Source: Bacteroidota bacterium (GTDB lineage Bacteria > Bacteroidota > Bacteroidia > Chitinophagales > Chitinophagaceae). Taken from it: 64,000 nucleotides of DNA. Location of the stretch: contig JADJJH010000002.1 in the NCBI GenBank assembly GCA_016706595.1, positions 124,001 to 188,000 of the forward strand, given 5' to 3'. A program made the position numbers and the translations under genes. The notes beneath the pieces were generated by a model. That model did no database searches and was not told the origin of the DNA. It saw only the letters and a program-made list of their open reading frames with translations. This document shows positions 18,564-25,765 of the stretch, piece by piece. Every line of letters starts with the position of its first letter. Within the stretch, counting starts at the first letter, position 1.

Positions 18564-19040
18564 TTAGCAACAACCACCGCCTGGTGTGCAGCACGAACCG
18601 GCAGTTTGTACTTGCAAATCTTTTAGTGGTTTAGGCATTTTTTCTGTTGGGATTCCACAGTGGTCATTAGCTAAACAAGTGGTGTACAATGGAATGAGTT
18701 GTAAAAGGTTCCCTTCCACTTCCAAGCCAAATTTCCCTATGCTTTCGAGTTGATATTCAACTTCAATAGATAAGTTGTCGTCACCTAAAAGTGTTTGTGA
18801 TTGGTGAAGAATTTGTAACAACTTACTTGGAGCAAGTCGGTGATCGGTATCGTTAGCCGTCCAAATTTGCATTGACGCCGTTTTTTCATTTCGGATAGTA
18901 GCGCCGCAATCAATAAAATGCTTTTGTACCAAACCTACTTCTGTGATATGAAAATGGGGTGGGATAAAATTTCCATTGGGTAATTTAATTTGAATGTCTT
19001 GTGCCTCTTGTAAAAAGTCTTGCAATTGTTTGATAGTCAT
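18564..19040 (-). CDS. DUF6428-like arsenic-operon protein with C-terminal Cys pairs
   Basis: A 158-residue soluble protein starting at the ATG at 19040 (MTIKQLQDFL); a longer frame would overlap the upstream arsR. The body contains PPHFHITEVGLVQKHFIDCG, a conserved-looking His-rich stretch, then LAPSKLLQILHQSQ. It ends in SCCTPGGGCC, two Cys pairs separated by a flexible linker, with two more cysteines in TTCLANDHCG. Proteins of this kind recur next to ArsR in Bacteroidota. The function is unknown. The clustered thiols suggest arsenite or metal binding, which is inference. Second gene of the operon. Confidence 0.75.
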   Translation of the reverse strand: MTIKQLQDFLQEAQDIQIKLPNGNFIPPHFHITEVGLVQKHFIDCGATIRNEKTASMQIWTANDTDHRLAPSKLLQILHQSQTLLGDDNLSIEVEYQLESIGKFGLEVEGNLLQLIPLYTTCLANDHCGIPTEKMPKPLKDLQVQTAGSCCTPGGGCC

Positions 19041-19066
19041 AATATGTGTTTTAAAGTTATAAATTA

Positions 19067-19393
19067 TTAGCAACATTTTTTTTGTTGAAGAGTATTGGCT
19101 GCTGTTGAAAAGTAAGCAATAAAATGTGTAAGTACTTTCTCATCGATACAATAGCAAATGGCGGTTCCTTCGATATTGCCTTTAATGATACCGCAGTTTT
19201 TAAGTTCTTTTAAGTGTTGTGAGATGGTAGGCTGTGCAAGTGGTAATTCGTTTACAATATCACCACAAATGCAAGTATCAACTTTCAATAAATATTCGAT
19301 GATTGCGATACGTGCGGGATGTCCGAGTGCTTTAGCAATTAAGGCAATTTCGTTTTGTGCTGCAGTGTAGAATTCGGTTTTAGTTGCGCCCAT
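19067..19393 (-). CDS. arsR: ArsR/SmtB-family arsenic-responsive repressor
   Basis: A 108-residue winged-helix repressor. The recognition helix region is ELPLAQPTISQHLKELKNCGII at about residues 49-70. Candidate As(III) ligands are C41 and C43 (DTCICGD), with further cysteines at C67, C80, C82 and a terminal C107-C108. Arsenite binding would release it from DNA. It is the first gene of the operon, and a palindrome lies just upstream at 19405-19420. Confidence 0.92.
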   Translation of the reverse strand: MGATKTEFYTAAQNEIALIAKALGHPARIAIIEYLLKVDTCICGDIVNELPLAQPTISQHLKELKNCGIIKGNIEGTAICYCIDEKVLTHFIAYFSTAANTLQQKKCC

Positions 19394-19404
19394 AATACTT
19401 ATTT

Positions 19405-19420
19405 ATTGCAATATTACGAT
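19405..19420 (-). promoter_or_regulatory. candidate ArsR operator ahead of the ars operon
   Basis: On the plus strand, ATTGCAAT-ATTACGAT is an imperfect palindrome: 6 of 8 positions match between the half-sites. It is centred about 20 bases upstream of the arsR start. It resembles the ATnGnAATATTnCnAT type of ArsR operator. On the minus strand it overlaps TAATATTG, a one-mismatch -7 promoter box, so bound repressor would block initiation. Confidence 0.5.
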
Positions 19421-19505
19421 TAAATAACAAAACAAACAATAAAAGAAAAATAGATATTGTGTTAAATACTTTGCTTAGCGGGTGAAACTGTAAATTAAAT
19501 TCATC

Positions 19506-20084
19506 CTATTTCGGAAACATCATTTTATAGCTCACCTTCACTTTTCCTCTGCTGATATCATCCAGTTTGGACTTCAATAATCGCCTTTTTAGTGGAGACA
19601 GTTTGTCGATAAAAAGCTTGCCTTCTATATGGTCGTATTCGTGTTGAATTACACGGGCGGTAATACCTTCAAAGGTTTGTGTATGAGACTCAAAATTTTC
19701 ATCTTGATATTGGATGGTAATGGTTGGTTTACGCATCACATCTTCGCGAATCTTTGGAATGCTCAAACATCCTTCATTGTATTTCCATTCATTACCTATT
19801 TCATCGATGATATATGGATTGATAAATATTTGCTTTAAAGGCTTTTCGTCTTTAAAATCATCTTTATCTTCTTCATCGGCCCCTTCTACAATTTGTATAC
19901 TATCTACTAAAAATAAGCGAATAGCATGGTTTACTTGAGGGGCAGCTAACCCAACTCCATTGGTATGATACAAAGTATCCCACATATTTTTTATCAGCTC
20001 ATCTAATCCTGGATAATCTTTATCAATCTCAGCACATACTTTTCGAAGTGTAGGATGGCCATAAGCCACAATAGGTAAGTTCAT
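19506..20084 (-). CDS. def: peptide deformylase
   Basis: A 192-residue metalloenzyme that removes the formyl group from nascent N-terminal methionine. All three motifs are present: GVGLAAPQ (43-50), EGCLS (104-108, Cys106 is a metal ligand) and QHEYDH (147-152, two His ligands and the catalytic Glu). The length fits the family. An acidic insert (EGADEEDKDDFKDE) at about 67-80, between the first and second motifs, is usual in Bacteroidota enzymes. Confidence 0.97.
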   Translation of the reverse strand: MNLPIVAYGHPTLRKVCAEIDKDYPGLDELIKNMWDTLYHTNGVGLAAPQVNHAIRLFLVDSIQIVEGADEEDKDDFKDEKPLKQIFINPYIIDEIGNEWKYNEGCLSIPKIREDVMRKPTITIQYQDENFESHTQTFEGITARVIQHEYDHIEGKLFIDKLSPLKRRLLKSKLDDISRGKVKVSYKMMFPK

Positions 20085-20092
20085 GAGTGCAA

Positions 20093-20456
20093 ATGTAATG
20101 AATGAAGCACGAAATTTTAAAATCGAAATTCGAAGCAGATTGTACAGGAGAGATGCTTGGGGTCAGTTTTTAGATGTCAGGGTTTGTTTGATATCCCCCC
20201 TTCGAATTTCGAAATTAGTACTTCGAATTTATGTTGAAGCACGAAATGCTAAAATCGAAAAGCGAAGGAATAGTAATCGGTCAGAAGATTTACCTTTTAA
20301 GTAGAATCCCCCTTCGTATTTCGAATTTAGTACTTCGAATTTATGTTGAAGCACGAAATGCTAAAATCGAAAAGCGAAGGAATAGTAATCGGTCAGAAGA
20401 TTTATCTTTTAAGTAGAATCCCCCTTCGAATTTCGAATTTAGTACTTCGAATTTTT
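20093..20456 (+). repeat. tandem 112-bp repeat block, three copies
   Basis: Two near-identical 112-bp units start at 20221 and 20333 (CTTCGAATTTATGTTGAAGC...). A diverged first copy starts near 20093, and a truncated unit begins at 20445. Each unit carries CCCCCTTCGAATTTCGAATTTAG or a close variant. The internal frames are open (20083-20591) and overlap one another with identical translations, which reflects the repeat rather than genes. The block lies between def and the methionine operon. Confidence 0.8.
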
Positions 20457-20496
20457 TATAAGATTTTCTTAGAATTAGCTACATGTAAAAAAAATA

Positions 20497-20529
20497 TTTG
20501 CAAATTAGAATTTGTTCCCATTACCTTTG
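20497..20529 (+). promoter_or_regulatory. promoter of the SAM-riboswitch operon
   Basis: The -33 box TTTG (20497-20500), a 21-base spacer and the -7 box TACCTTTG (20522-20529) match the Bacteroidota promoter closely. Transcription would begin near 20536, about a dozen bases before the riboswitch. Confidence 0.65.
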
Positions 20530-20548
20530 CCGCAGTTCTTACCAAAAT

Positions 20549-20662
20549 TTTTATCAAGAAAGGTAGAGGGAATGGCCCGATGAAACCTTGACAACCTGTC
20601 TCATTTAAACGAGATAAGGTGCCAACTCCAGCTCTTCAGCAATGAAGGGAAAGATAGAAAGA
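20549..20662 (+). ncRNA. SAM-I (S-box) riboswitch
   Basis: The conserved core is easily read: GGTAGAGGGAATGGCCCGAT, then GAAACCTTGACAACC, GGTGCCAACTCCAGC, and closing AAAGATAGA. Helix P1 pairs TTATC (20551-20555) with GATAG near 20653-20657, and the kink-turn helix and the P3 region (CTGTCTC...GAGATAAGG) are recognisable. It binds S-adenosylmethionine and lowers expression of the downstream genes, here a cystathionine gamma-synthase-type gene and homoserine dehydrogenase. Confidence 0.93.
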
Positions 20663-20695
20663 ATTAGCTAGCAAGTATATACTTCAATATATTTT

Positions 20696-20730
20696 AAAAG
20701 CTCTTCTGACATATCAGGAGAGCTTTTTTA
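20696..20730 (+). terminator. intrinsic terminator after the SAM riboswitch
   Basis: AAAAGCTCTTCTGA (20696-20709) pairs with TCAGGAGAGCTTTT (20714-20727) over 14 positions with a single G-U pair and a 4-base loop. The T-run of the 3' arm continues into TTA. It lies 34 bases past the riboswitch and is a natural expression platform. The 5' arm octamer AGCTCTTC also occurs inside the riboswitch (20630-20637). Confidence 0.75.
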
Positions 20731-20740
20731 GTTTTACTAA

Positions 20741-20862
20741 AGGCATCTCTAAAAAACTCTGATGCTTCGTTATTCAGATTTTACAAATACTTCATTTACA
20801 ATAGTAAATTGAGTCTTTGAAAAATCCGAAAGCCTCGCCTGAGAGTTTTTTTAGAGATGCCT
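20741..20862. mobile_element. MITE-like element with 20-bp terminal inverted repeats
   Basis: The left end AGGCATCTCTAAAAAACTCT (20741-20760) is the reverse complement of the right end (20842-20862) except for one extra A. The 122-bp body has no coding frame of note, and its inner flanks are also partly complementary. This is the build of a short non-autonomous insertion. No clear target duplication is seen. It sits between the riboswitch terminator and the first gene of the operon. Confidence 0.6.
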
Positions 20863-20924
20863 CAATGGCTCTACCTCTGCACTTCGTGATAAAATATTTA
20901 TTCATAATGTAAAAAATATTTATC

Positions 20925-22106
20925 ATGAACCAAACAGAAATTTTACACGCAATTCCATGCGACCCATTAACCGGATCTATTTCGGTGCCCATTTATCAAA
21001 CCGCCACTTTTGTGCAAGAAGCACCCGGTGTTCACAAAGGTTACGATTATGCACGAAGCAATAATCCTACTCGAGCGGCCTTAGAAACTTTAGTTGCTAA
21101 ACTTGAACATGGTAAAGCCGGATTTGCTTTTGCCACCGGATTAGCCGCTATCGATGCCGTTTTAAAACTATTATCATCTGGCGATGAAATTATTGCGGTA
21201 GATGATATTTATGGTGGCGCCTTTAGATTGTTTACCCATGTGTATCAAAAATTTGGCATTAAGGTACATTATGTTGATACCACCAAAGCCGAGAATATTT
21301 TGGACTGCATCAACGAAAAAACAAAATTGATCTGGATAGAATCTCCTACCAATCCAACCCTTAAAATTTCAGACATTCAACGTATTTCACACATTGCGCA
21401 TAGCTATAAAGCTTGGGTAGTTGTAGATAATACCTTTGCTACACCCGTTGCCCAGCTGCCGTTATTGCTTGGCGCCGATATTGTAATTCATAGTGGGACA
21501 AAATACTTAGGTGGTCATTCAGATTTAGTAGCCGGATTAGTAATTGTTGAATCGCCGGAACTTGCCGAGAAAATTAAATTCATTCAAAATGCATCCGGTG
21601 GAATATTAGGTCCGCAAGACAGTTGGTTGCTGATTCGAGGAATCGAAACTTTGTCTTTGCGTTTTAAGCATCAATGCGAATCGGCGAATAAAATCGCAGC
21701 ATTTTTATTGCAATGTGAAATCATTGATGAGGTGTTTTATCCGGGATTAACTACTCATCAAAATCATGAAATTGCAAAGGTTCAACAAAACGGATATTAT
21801 GGTGGTGTCATTTCTTTTACCTTACATGAAGATACCATTGAAGCAGCAACCGCCATCGTTACACAAACAAAATATTTTAAGTTGGCTGAAAGTTTAGGGG
21901 GTGTAAAAAGTTTAATTTGTCAGCCTTCATTAATGACGCACAAATCAATTCCACGCGAAATTCGAATTCAATCGGGTGTAAAGGATTCACTTATTCGACT
22001 ATCATGTGGTATCGAAGAAGTGGAGGATTTAATTCAAGATTTACAGCAAGCATTTGCGTTAGTAAGTAATAATAAAATTGTATCACAAGAATTAATTCAA
22101 GACTAA
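20925..22106 (+). CDS. trans-sulfuration PLP enzyme, cystathionine gamma-synthase type
   Basis: A 393-residue Cys/Met-metabolism PLP enzyme. GYDYARSNNPTRAALE at about residues 38-53 and the substrate segment FATGLAAIDAVL are typical. VVDNTFATP supplies the PLP-binding Asp, and the Schiff-base lysine is in HSGTKYLGGHSD at about residues 188-199. It likely joins an activated homoserine to cysteine. Cystathionine gamma-lyase or methionine gamma-lyase activity cannot be excluded by sequence alone. The SAM riboswitch ahead and homoserine dehydrogenase 12 bases behind favour a biosynthetic role in methionine formation. Confidence 0.9.
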   Translation: MNQTEILHAIPCDPLTGSISVPIYQTATFVQEAPGVHKGYDYARSNNPTRAALETLVAKLEHGKAGFAFATGLAAIDAVLKLLSSGDEIIAVDDIYGGAFRLFTHVYQKFGIKVHYVDTTKAENILDCINEKTKLIWIESPTNPTLKISDIQRISHIAHSYKAWVVVDNTFATPVAQLPLLLGADIVIHSGTKYLGGHSDLVAGLVIVESPELAEKIKFIQNASGGILGPQDSWLLIRGIETLSLRFKHQCESANKIAAFLLQCEIIDEVFYPGLTTHQNHEIAKVQQNGYYGGVISFTLHEDTIEAATAIVTQTKYFKLAESLGGVKSLICQPSLMTHKSIPREIRIQSGVKDSLIRLSCGIEEVEDLIQDLQQAFALVSNNKIVSQELIQD

Positions 22107-22118
22107 AATATCATAAAC

Positions 22119-23366
22119 ATGCAAAAGAAAATAAATATAGGACTCATAGGTTTTGGCGTAGTTGGTGAAGGCGTTTATCATGTTCTTCAACAAACACCCA
22201 GCTTACAAGCTGAGGTTAAAAAAATTGCCATTAAGCATATTCATAAAAAACGAAACGCACCCGCTGAATTATTTACCGATGACGCTTCATTGGTTTTGTT
22301 TGACGATGAGATTGATGTCATTGTTGAATTAATAGATGATGCAGAGATTGCTTACGAAATTGTAAAAACTGCGCTTCAACTAAAGAAACATGTGGTAAGT
22401 GCCAATAAAAAAATGATAGCAGATCATTTAAACGAATTAATTGCTTTGCAAAATGAAAACAAGGTTTCGCTTTTATACGAAGCCGCAGTTTGTGGAAGTA
22501 TTCCCATCATTCGAAATCTTGAAGAGTATTACGATAATGATTTATTATTAGAAATTTCGGGTATCGTAAATGGCTCTACTAATTTTATTCTCACCAAAAT
22601 GAATGAGCAAGGATTACGTTTTGATGAAGCCCTTCATCAAGCACAAGAACTGGGTTTTGCCGAAAGTAATCCTACCCTCGATATTGAAGGTATTGATGCC
22701 GTAAACAAACTTAGCATTTTATTAAAGCATAGTTTTGGACTACCTATTTTACCCGATCAAATATTTCGTAAAGGCATTACTTCTATCACATCCTACGACA
22801 ATGAGTATGCCTGCGAAAAGGGTTATGAAATTAAATTAATTGCGAATGCAGTGTGTACTCATAATCATGAGGTGCAAGCCTATGTATTACCTTGCTTATT
22901 GCCAAAATCACATGCTTTAGCAAAAGTGAAAGATGAATATAATGGTGTTTTATTAAGATCGAAATTGGCAGATGAACAAATTTTAATTGGTAAGGGTGCA
23001 GGTCGTTATCCAACCGCATCGGCCGTGGTGAGTGATATTTCGGCCTTGCGATTTGCTTATCGTTACGAGTATCGAAAATCAAATCGTAATAAGCCCTATC
23101 ATTTTTCAACGAATTTTGAATTGGATGTTTTGATTAGTTATGCTAAAGAAACAACTATCGACCGTACCGATTTTATTTCTATTGAAGAAAGATATATTAG
23201 CGATAAACGTTGTCATTTGAAAGGGCGAATAAGTGTACAAAAATTGCAACAAGCACACCGGAAGGATGAGGTTTCGGTTTTGGTATTTCCGGCGAAAGAT
23301 GTAAACCAAAATTCAGATTTGTTTGAGAATGATAATGAAATAGCGGTTGAAAATGCACTCCGTTGA
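22119..23366 (+). CDS. hom: homoserine dehydrogenase
   Basis: A 415-residue oxidoreductase that makes homoserine from aspartate semialdehyde. The NAD(P)-binding motif is IGLIGFGVVGEGVYHVL at about residues 7-23. HVVSANKKMI follows, and EAAVCGSIPIIRNL plus ISGIVNGSTNFILTKM form the substrate region. Catalytic residues lie in GFAESNPTLDIEGIDAVNKLSIL. The last ~90 residues resemble an ACT-type regulatory tail. It follows the PLP enzyme by 12 bases, so both are presumably under the SAM riboswitch. It is a stand-alone enzyme, not fused to aspartokinase. Confidence 0.94.
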   Translation: MQKKINIGLIGFGVVGEGVYHVLQQTPSLQAEVKKIAIKHIHKKRNAPAELFTDDASLVLFDDEIDVIVELIDDAEIAYEIVKTALQLKKHVVSANKKMIADHLNELIALQNENKVSLLYEAAVCGSIPIIRNLEEYYDNDLLLEISGIVNGSTNFILTKMNEQGLRFDEALHQAQELGFAESNPTLDIEGIDAVNKLSILLKHSFGLPILPDQIFRKGITSITSYDNEYACEKGYEIKLIANAVCTHNHEVQAYVLPCLLPKSHALAKVKDEYNGVLLRSKLADEQILIGKGAGRYPTASAVVSDISALRFAYRYEYRKSNRNKPYHFSTNFELDVLISYAKETTIDRTDFISIEERYISDKRCHLKGRISVQKLQQAHRKDEVSVLVFPAKDVNQNSDLFENDNEIAVENALR

Positions 23367-23404
23367 TCATTTCAAAGTACTTGTGTTTTATGAAGTTTGT
23401 TTTT

Positions 23405-23548
23405 GGGCGTGCCCCGATAGCGCCCCGAATACAAGTCCAATCACCAAAGCAATGTATTCACTTCGGGGCTGCTTCGGGGTTGGGCTATACACTTCAATCT
23501 TTTGCTTGAAACAAGCAAAAGGATTTTCGTTCCTATCCCTCACGCAAC
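23405..23548 (+). repeat. dispersed structured intergenic repeat, copy 2
   Basis: Begins GGGCGTGCCCC and ends ATCCCTCACGCAAC, matching the minus-strand copy at 8464-8630 at both ends. The internal hairpin arms are AATCTTTTGCTT (23496-23507) and AAGCAAAAGGATT (23513-23525). The stem bases differ from copy 1 yet stay complementary. An open frame across 23347-23592 overlaps the end of hom and the repeat and is not considered a gene. Confidence 0.65.
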
Positions 23549-23681
23549 CGACATTTTCCTTTACGTACAGTATCAGTGATCAATTGTGTTAGATTCTCAA
23601 GCTTAAAAATATTGAAATATTTAACGAAGTAAATTCGTTGAGTATTTCATTCTTTATAATTTCGTGTTACAATCAACCGTC

Positions 23682-24047
23682 ATGACTCAACAACCTATGA
23701 AATCATGTCTGGCATGTAATAAAGTTTTAAAAGGACGAGTCGACAAAAAATTTTGTGACGATACCTGCCGGAATGGATATAACAATTTACTGAGAGCTGA
23801 TACCAGCAATTATACGCGTAATATAATTCATGCCTTACAAAAGAACCGGCGAATTCTAGAATCCTTTTTAGGCAGCGAAGAAATGGTAAAAGCAAAAAAG
23901 GAGCAATTGATACAAGCCGGTTTTTATTTTAAATATCATACCCATAGTGCTACCAATAAAAAAGGCAATATCTACTATTTTTGTTTCGAGTACGCATATT
24001 TGTCGCTTGAGCACGATTGGTTTTTAGTGGTAAGGAAAAGAGAGTAA
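23682..24047 (+). CDS. small zinc-ribbon-like protein of unknown function
   Basis: About 121 residues from the ATG at 23682. The N-terminus has C-x2-C ... C-x3-C spacing in SCLACNKVLKGRVDKKFCDDTCRN, a probable zinc ribbon. A helical middle (NIIHALQKNRRILESFLG) and a C-terminal part with GNIYYFCFEYAYLSL follow. Similar KKFCDDTCRN proteins are widespread and unnamed in Bacteroidota, and they may bind nucleic acid (inference). TATAATTTCG just upstream resembles the promoter box. Confidence 0.75.
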   Translation: MTQQPMKSCLACNKVLKGRVDKKFCDDTCRNGYNNLLRADTSNYTRNIIHALQKNRRILESFLGSEEMVKAKKEQLIQAGFYFKYHTHSATNKKGNIYYFCFEYAYLSLEHDWFLVVRKRE

Positions 24048-24154
24048 GTAATGATGCTATAAATAGTGTAAAGTAATATTTACTATGAGTGAGTGAAATT
24101 GAATTGAAGATTTTGATGAAGAGATCGGTATGGATTTTTGGGTGATATTTGTAA

Positions 24155-24169
24155 GTTATGGGCAAGTTT
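24155..24169 (+). repeat. inverted-repeat partner bounding a putative cassette
   Basis: GTTATGGGCAAGTTT is the reverse complement, with one mismatch, of the sequence at 24698-24712 (start of the first attC-like element). The two copies face each other across the lipoprotein gene at 24266-24691. GTTATGGGC has the GTT-first form expected at a cassette's insertion junction. Confidence 0.4.
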
Positions 24170-24265
24170 AAAGACGATTACACATAAGAAATGTAGTGAA
24201 CAGCTTACTTGACAAGAAATCTACAAGAAAATTGAAATCCATTACCCTAACCAAATAAAAATTAA

Positions 24266-24691
24266 ATGATGAAAAGAAATCACCTACTTATTCTGACAAA
24301 TATCCTGTTGATTTTTTGCTCTTGTTCAAAACACATTTATGTAAACTATCAAACAGAGACAGCAAATACAGGAAAGGTTACAATAAAGCCAACTAAACCA
24401 ACGGATAAAACCTATGTTACAATTAATGATAGTTTGATTGTTGACAAAAAAAATGTAAAATCAGTTACTATTACCAATTTACCAATAGGAGACTTTAATA
24501 TTCACTACACTTCAGACAATAGTTGGTATAAGGACAAATTAGATACTCGAATATCTGTAAAAATGGAAGGCAGCAAGGAAATTACAAAACTGGTTGAGGT
24601 ACCGCCATATAGTACGGGGTATTGGATTTACATTACCGGAATAGCGATAATGCCTCCTCTAATATCTTCGATTGGACTTCTTCTGCCGTGA
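24266..24691 (+). CDS. small lipoprotein of unknown function
   Basis: 141 residues starting MMKRNHLLILTNILLIFCSC; the lipobox-like LIFCSC predicts lipid attachment. The middle is beta-rich (TVTIKP-like strands, YVTINDSLIV). The C-terminal end is hydrophobic (GYWIYITGIAIMPPLISSIGLLLP), possibly a membrane anchor. I recognise no family. It is followed within about 10 bases by an attC-like palindrome, the arrangement of an integron cassette. Confidence 0.65.
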   Translation: MMKRNHLLILTNILLIFCSCSKHIYVNYQTETANTGKVTIKPTKPTDKTYVTINDSLIVDKKNVKSVTITNLPIGDFNIHYTSDNSWYKDKLDTRISVKMEGSKEITKLVEVPPYSTGYWIYITGIAIMPPLISSIGLLLP

Positions 24692-24701
24692 CAAATAAAA
24701 C

Positions 24702-24850
24702 CTGCCCATAACACACGGCAATGGAGCAATGTCGGCGAAGTAGCTTAACAATCAATAGTTCCAATCTTATCATTTGGTTCATAACGGAAGCGAAGTAACT
24801 TTGAACTCCGCCACTGACGCCACTGACCCCAGCCGCGAAACCGTTAAAGC
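24702..24850 (+). repeat. attC-like element 1
   Basis: Begins CTGCCCATAACACACGG and ends CCGCGAAACCGTTAAAGC. Its middle and right part (from AATCTTATCATTTGGTTC) aligns with the element at 25361-25500, sharing TTTGGTTC, TAA, GCGAA and TTTGAA at nearly constant spacing. It starts 10 bases after a stop codon. The CATAAC and GTTAAAG ends are in the places of the inverse core and core sites of attC, but stem pairing is weak. Confidence 0.45.
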
Positions 24851-24890
24851 CATTGCAGAAATTAGCAAACCAAATTGGCAGACATAAGAT

Positions 24891-25283
24891 ATGAATAATT
24901 GTATAAGTATTATTTTGCTGCTCTTAACTTTAAGTACCAATGTCCTTTGCCAAACCGGGAAACCAATACAAAGTGAAGCCAATGAAAGTACAAAAATTGC
25001 ATTATCAGACATTTTAGGTGATTGGTATCCAATTGATTCGTTAGTAGCACCTCAAATTACTTTTCGTCAAATGGGAAATTCTTTAGTTGTGATTGATGGA
25101 ATTAAACATGGAGTTGGAAATTACAGCTTTATAGTTGAGGGAGACGGTATATCAGTAAATGGGATTGCCGCAAATTGGCCACCTTATGATTGCACATTAC
25201 GGTTATTAAATAGCAAAGATTTAGAAATAGAATTCTACCTATTTTTATCAACAAAGACAACTAAGATTATTTACAGACGATGA
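24891..25283 (+). CDS. small secreted protein of unknown function
   Basis: 130 residues with a signal peptide (MNNCISIILLLLTLSTNVLC, then QTG). The mature part is a short beta domain (ILGDWYPIDSLVAPQITFRQ, SLVVIDGIKHGVGNYSFIVEG), reminiscent of lipocalin-like small domains that open with a GDW motif. No family can be named. It lies between two attC-like elements, starting 40 bases after the first and ending 77 bases before the second. Confidence 0.65.
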   Translation: MNNCISIILLLLTLSTNVLCQTGKPIQSEANESTKIALSDILGDWYPIDSLVAPQITFRQMGNSLVVIDGIKHGVGNYSFIVEGDGISVNGIAANWPPYDCTLRLLNSKDLEIEFYLFLSTKTTKIIYRR

Positions 25284-25360
25284 ATCAACATTTAAATTAA
25301 AACTATCATCAGAATCTTCACCCATAAAATGGATACTCCTGTACATATTGATTATTAAGA

Positions 25361-25500
25361 GCACTGGCTATAACAGCGCATAAGCCTAATGCAGGCGATA
25401 TCGCTGTTCGGTCGAAATTTCTCATCTGATCGTTTGGTTCTTAATTTCGGCGAACTACATTTGAATGCCAGCACTAGGCCTATGCGCAAAACGTCAGGCT
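25361..25500 (+). repeat. attC-like element 2
   Basis: The outer arms GCGCATAAGCCTAATGC (25376-25392) and GCACTAGGCCTATGCGC (25471-25487) pair at 15 of 17 positions, the two others being possible G-U pairs. The left end has GGCTATAAC, and the right end AAAACGTCAGGC is one base from the canonical attC core GTTAGGC. The centre shares sequence with the element at 24702-24850. The size of about 140 bases fits long attC sites. The rest of 25284-25765 holds no visible gene. Confidence 0.6.
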
Positions 25501-25765
25501 GTGAGAAAACTTAAATCAAGCCTCTGAAAATTTGATAAATGAATTTTATCTTTAGTAGGTGTCCGAATACCTACTCAATTTGGGCGAGTTTATTCACAGA
25601 CTGACGTTACTAGCTAAGCACTAAAAGATGCTCAATTGGGAAAATACAGCAAATTACAATCATCAAAAAAGCAATTAGCTTCATATTTGCATACACTTAT
25701 GCATAATACCGAAATGATATCTATAACAGACCAATAAATTGGGCTGAACAGCTATCTAATCGGTA

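Noticed and set aside
20093..20456. Possible CRISPR array
   Set aside because: Units are 112 bp and repeat as a whole; there are no short repeats with unique spacers and no cas genes.
20083..20591. Three overlapping open frames with identical internal sequence
   Set aside because: They are produced by the 112-bp tandem repeats, and the last runs into the SAM riboswitch.
23347..23592. Open frame of 81 codons after hom
   Set aside because: It overlaps the end of hom and lies almost wholly in the dispersed structured repeat; the translation looks like no protein.
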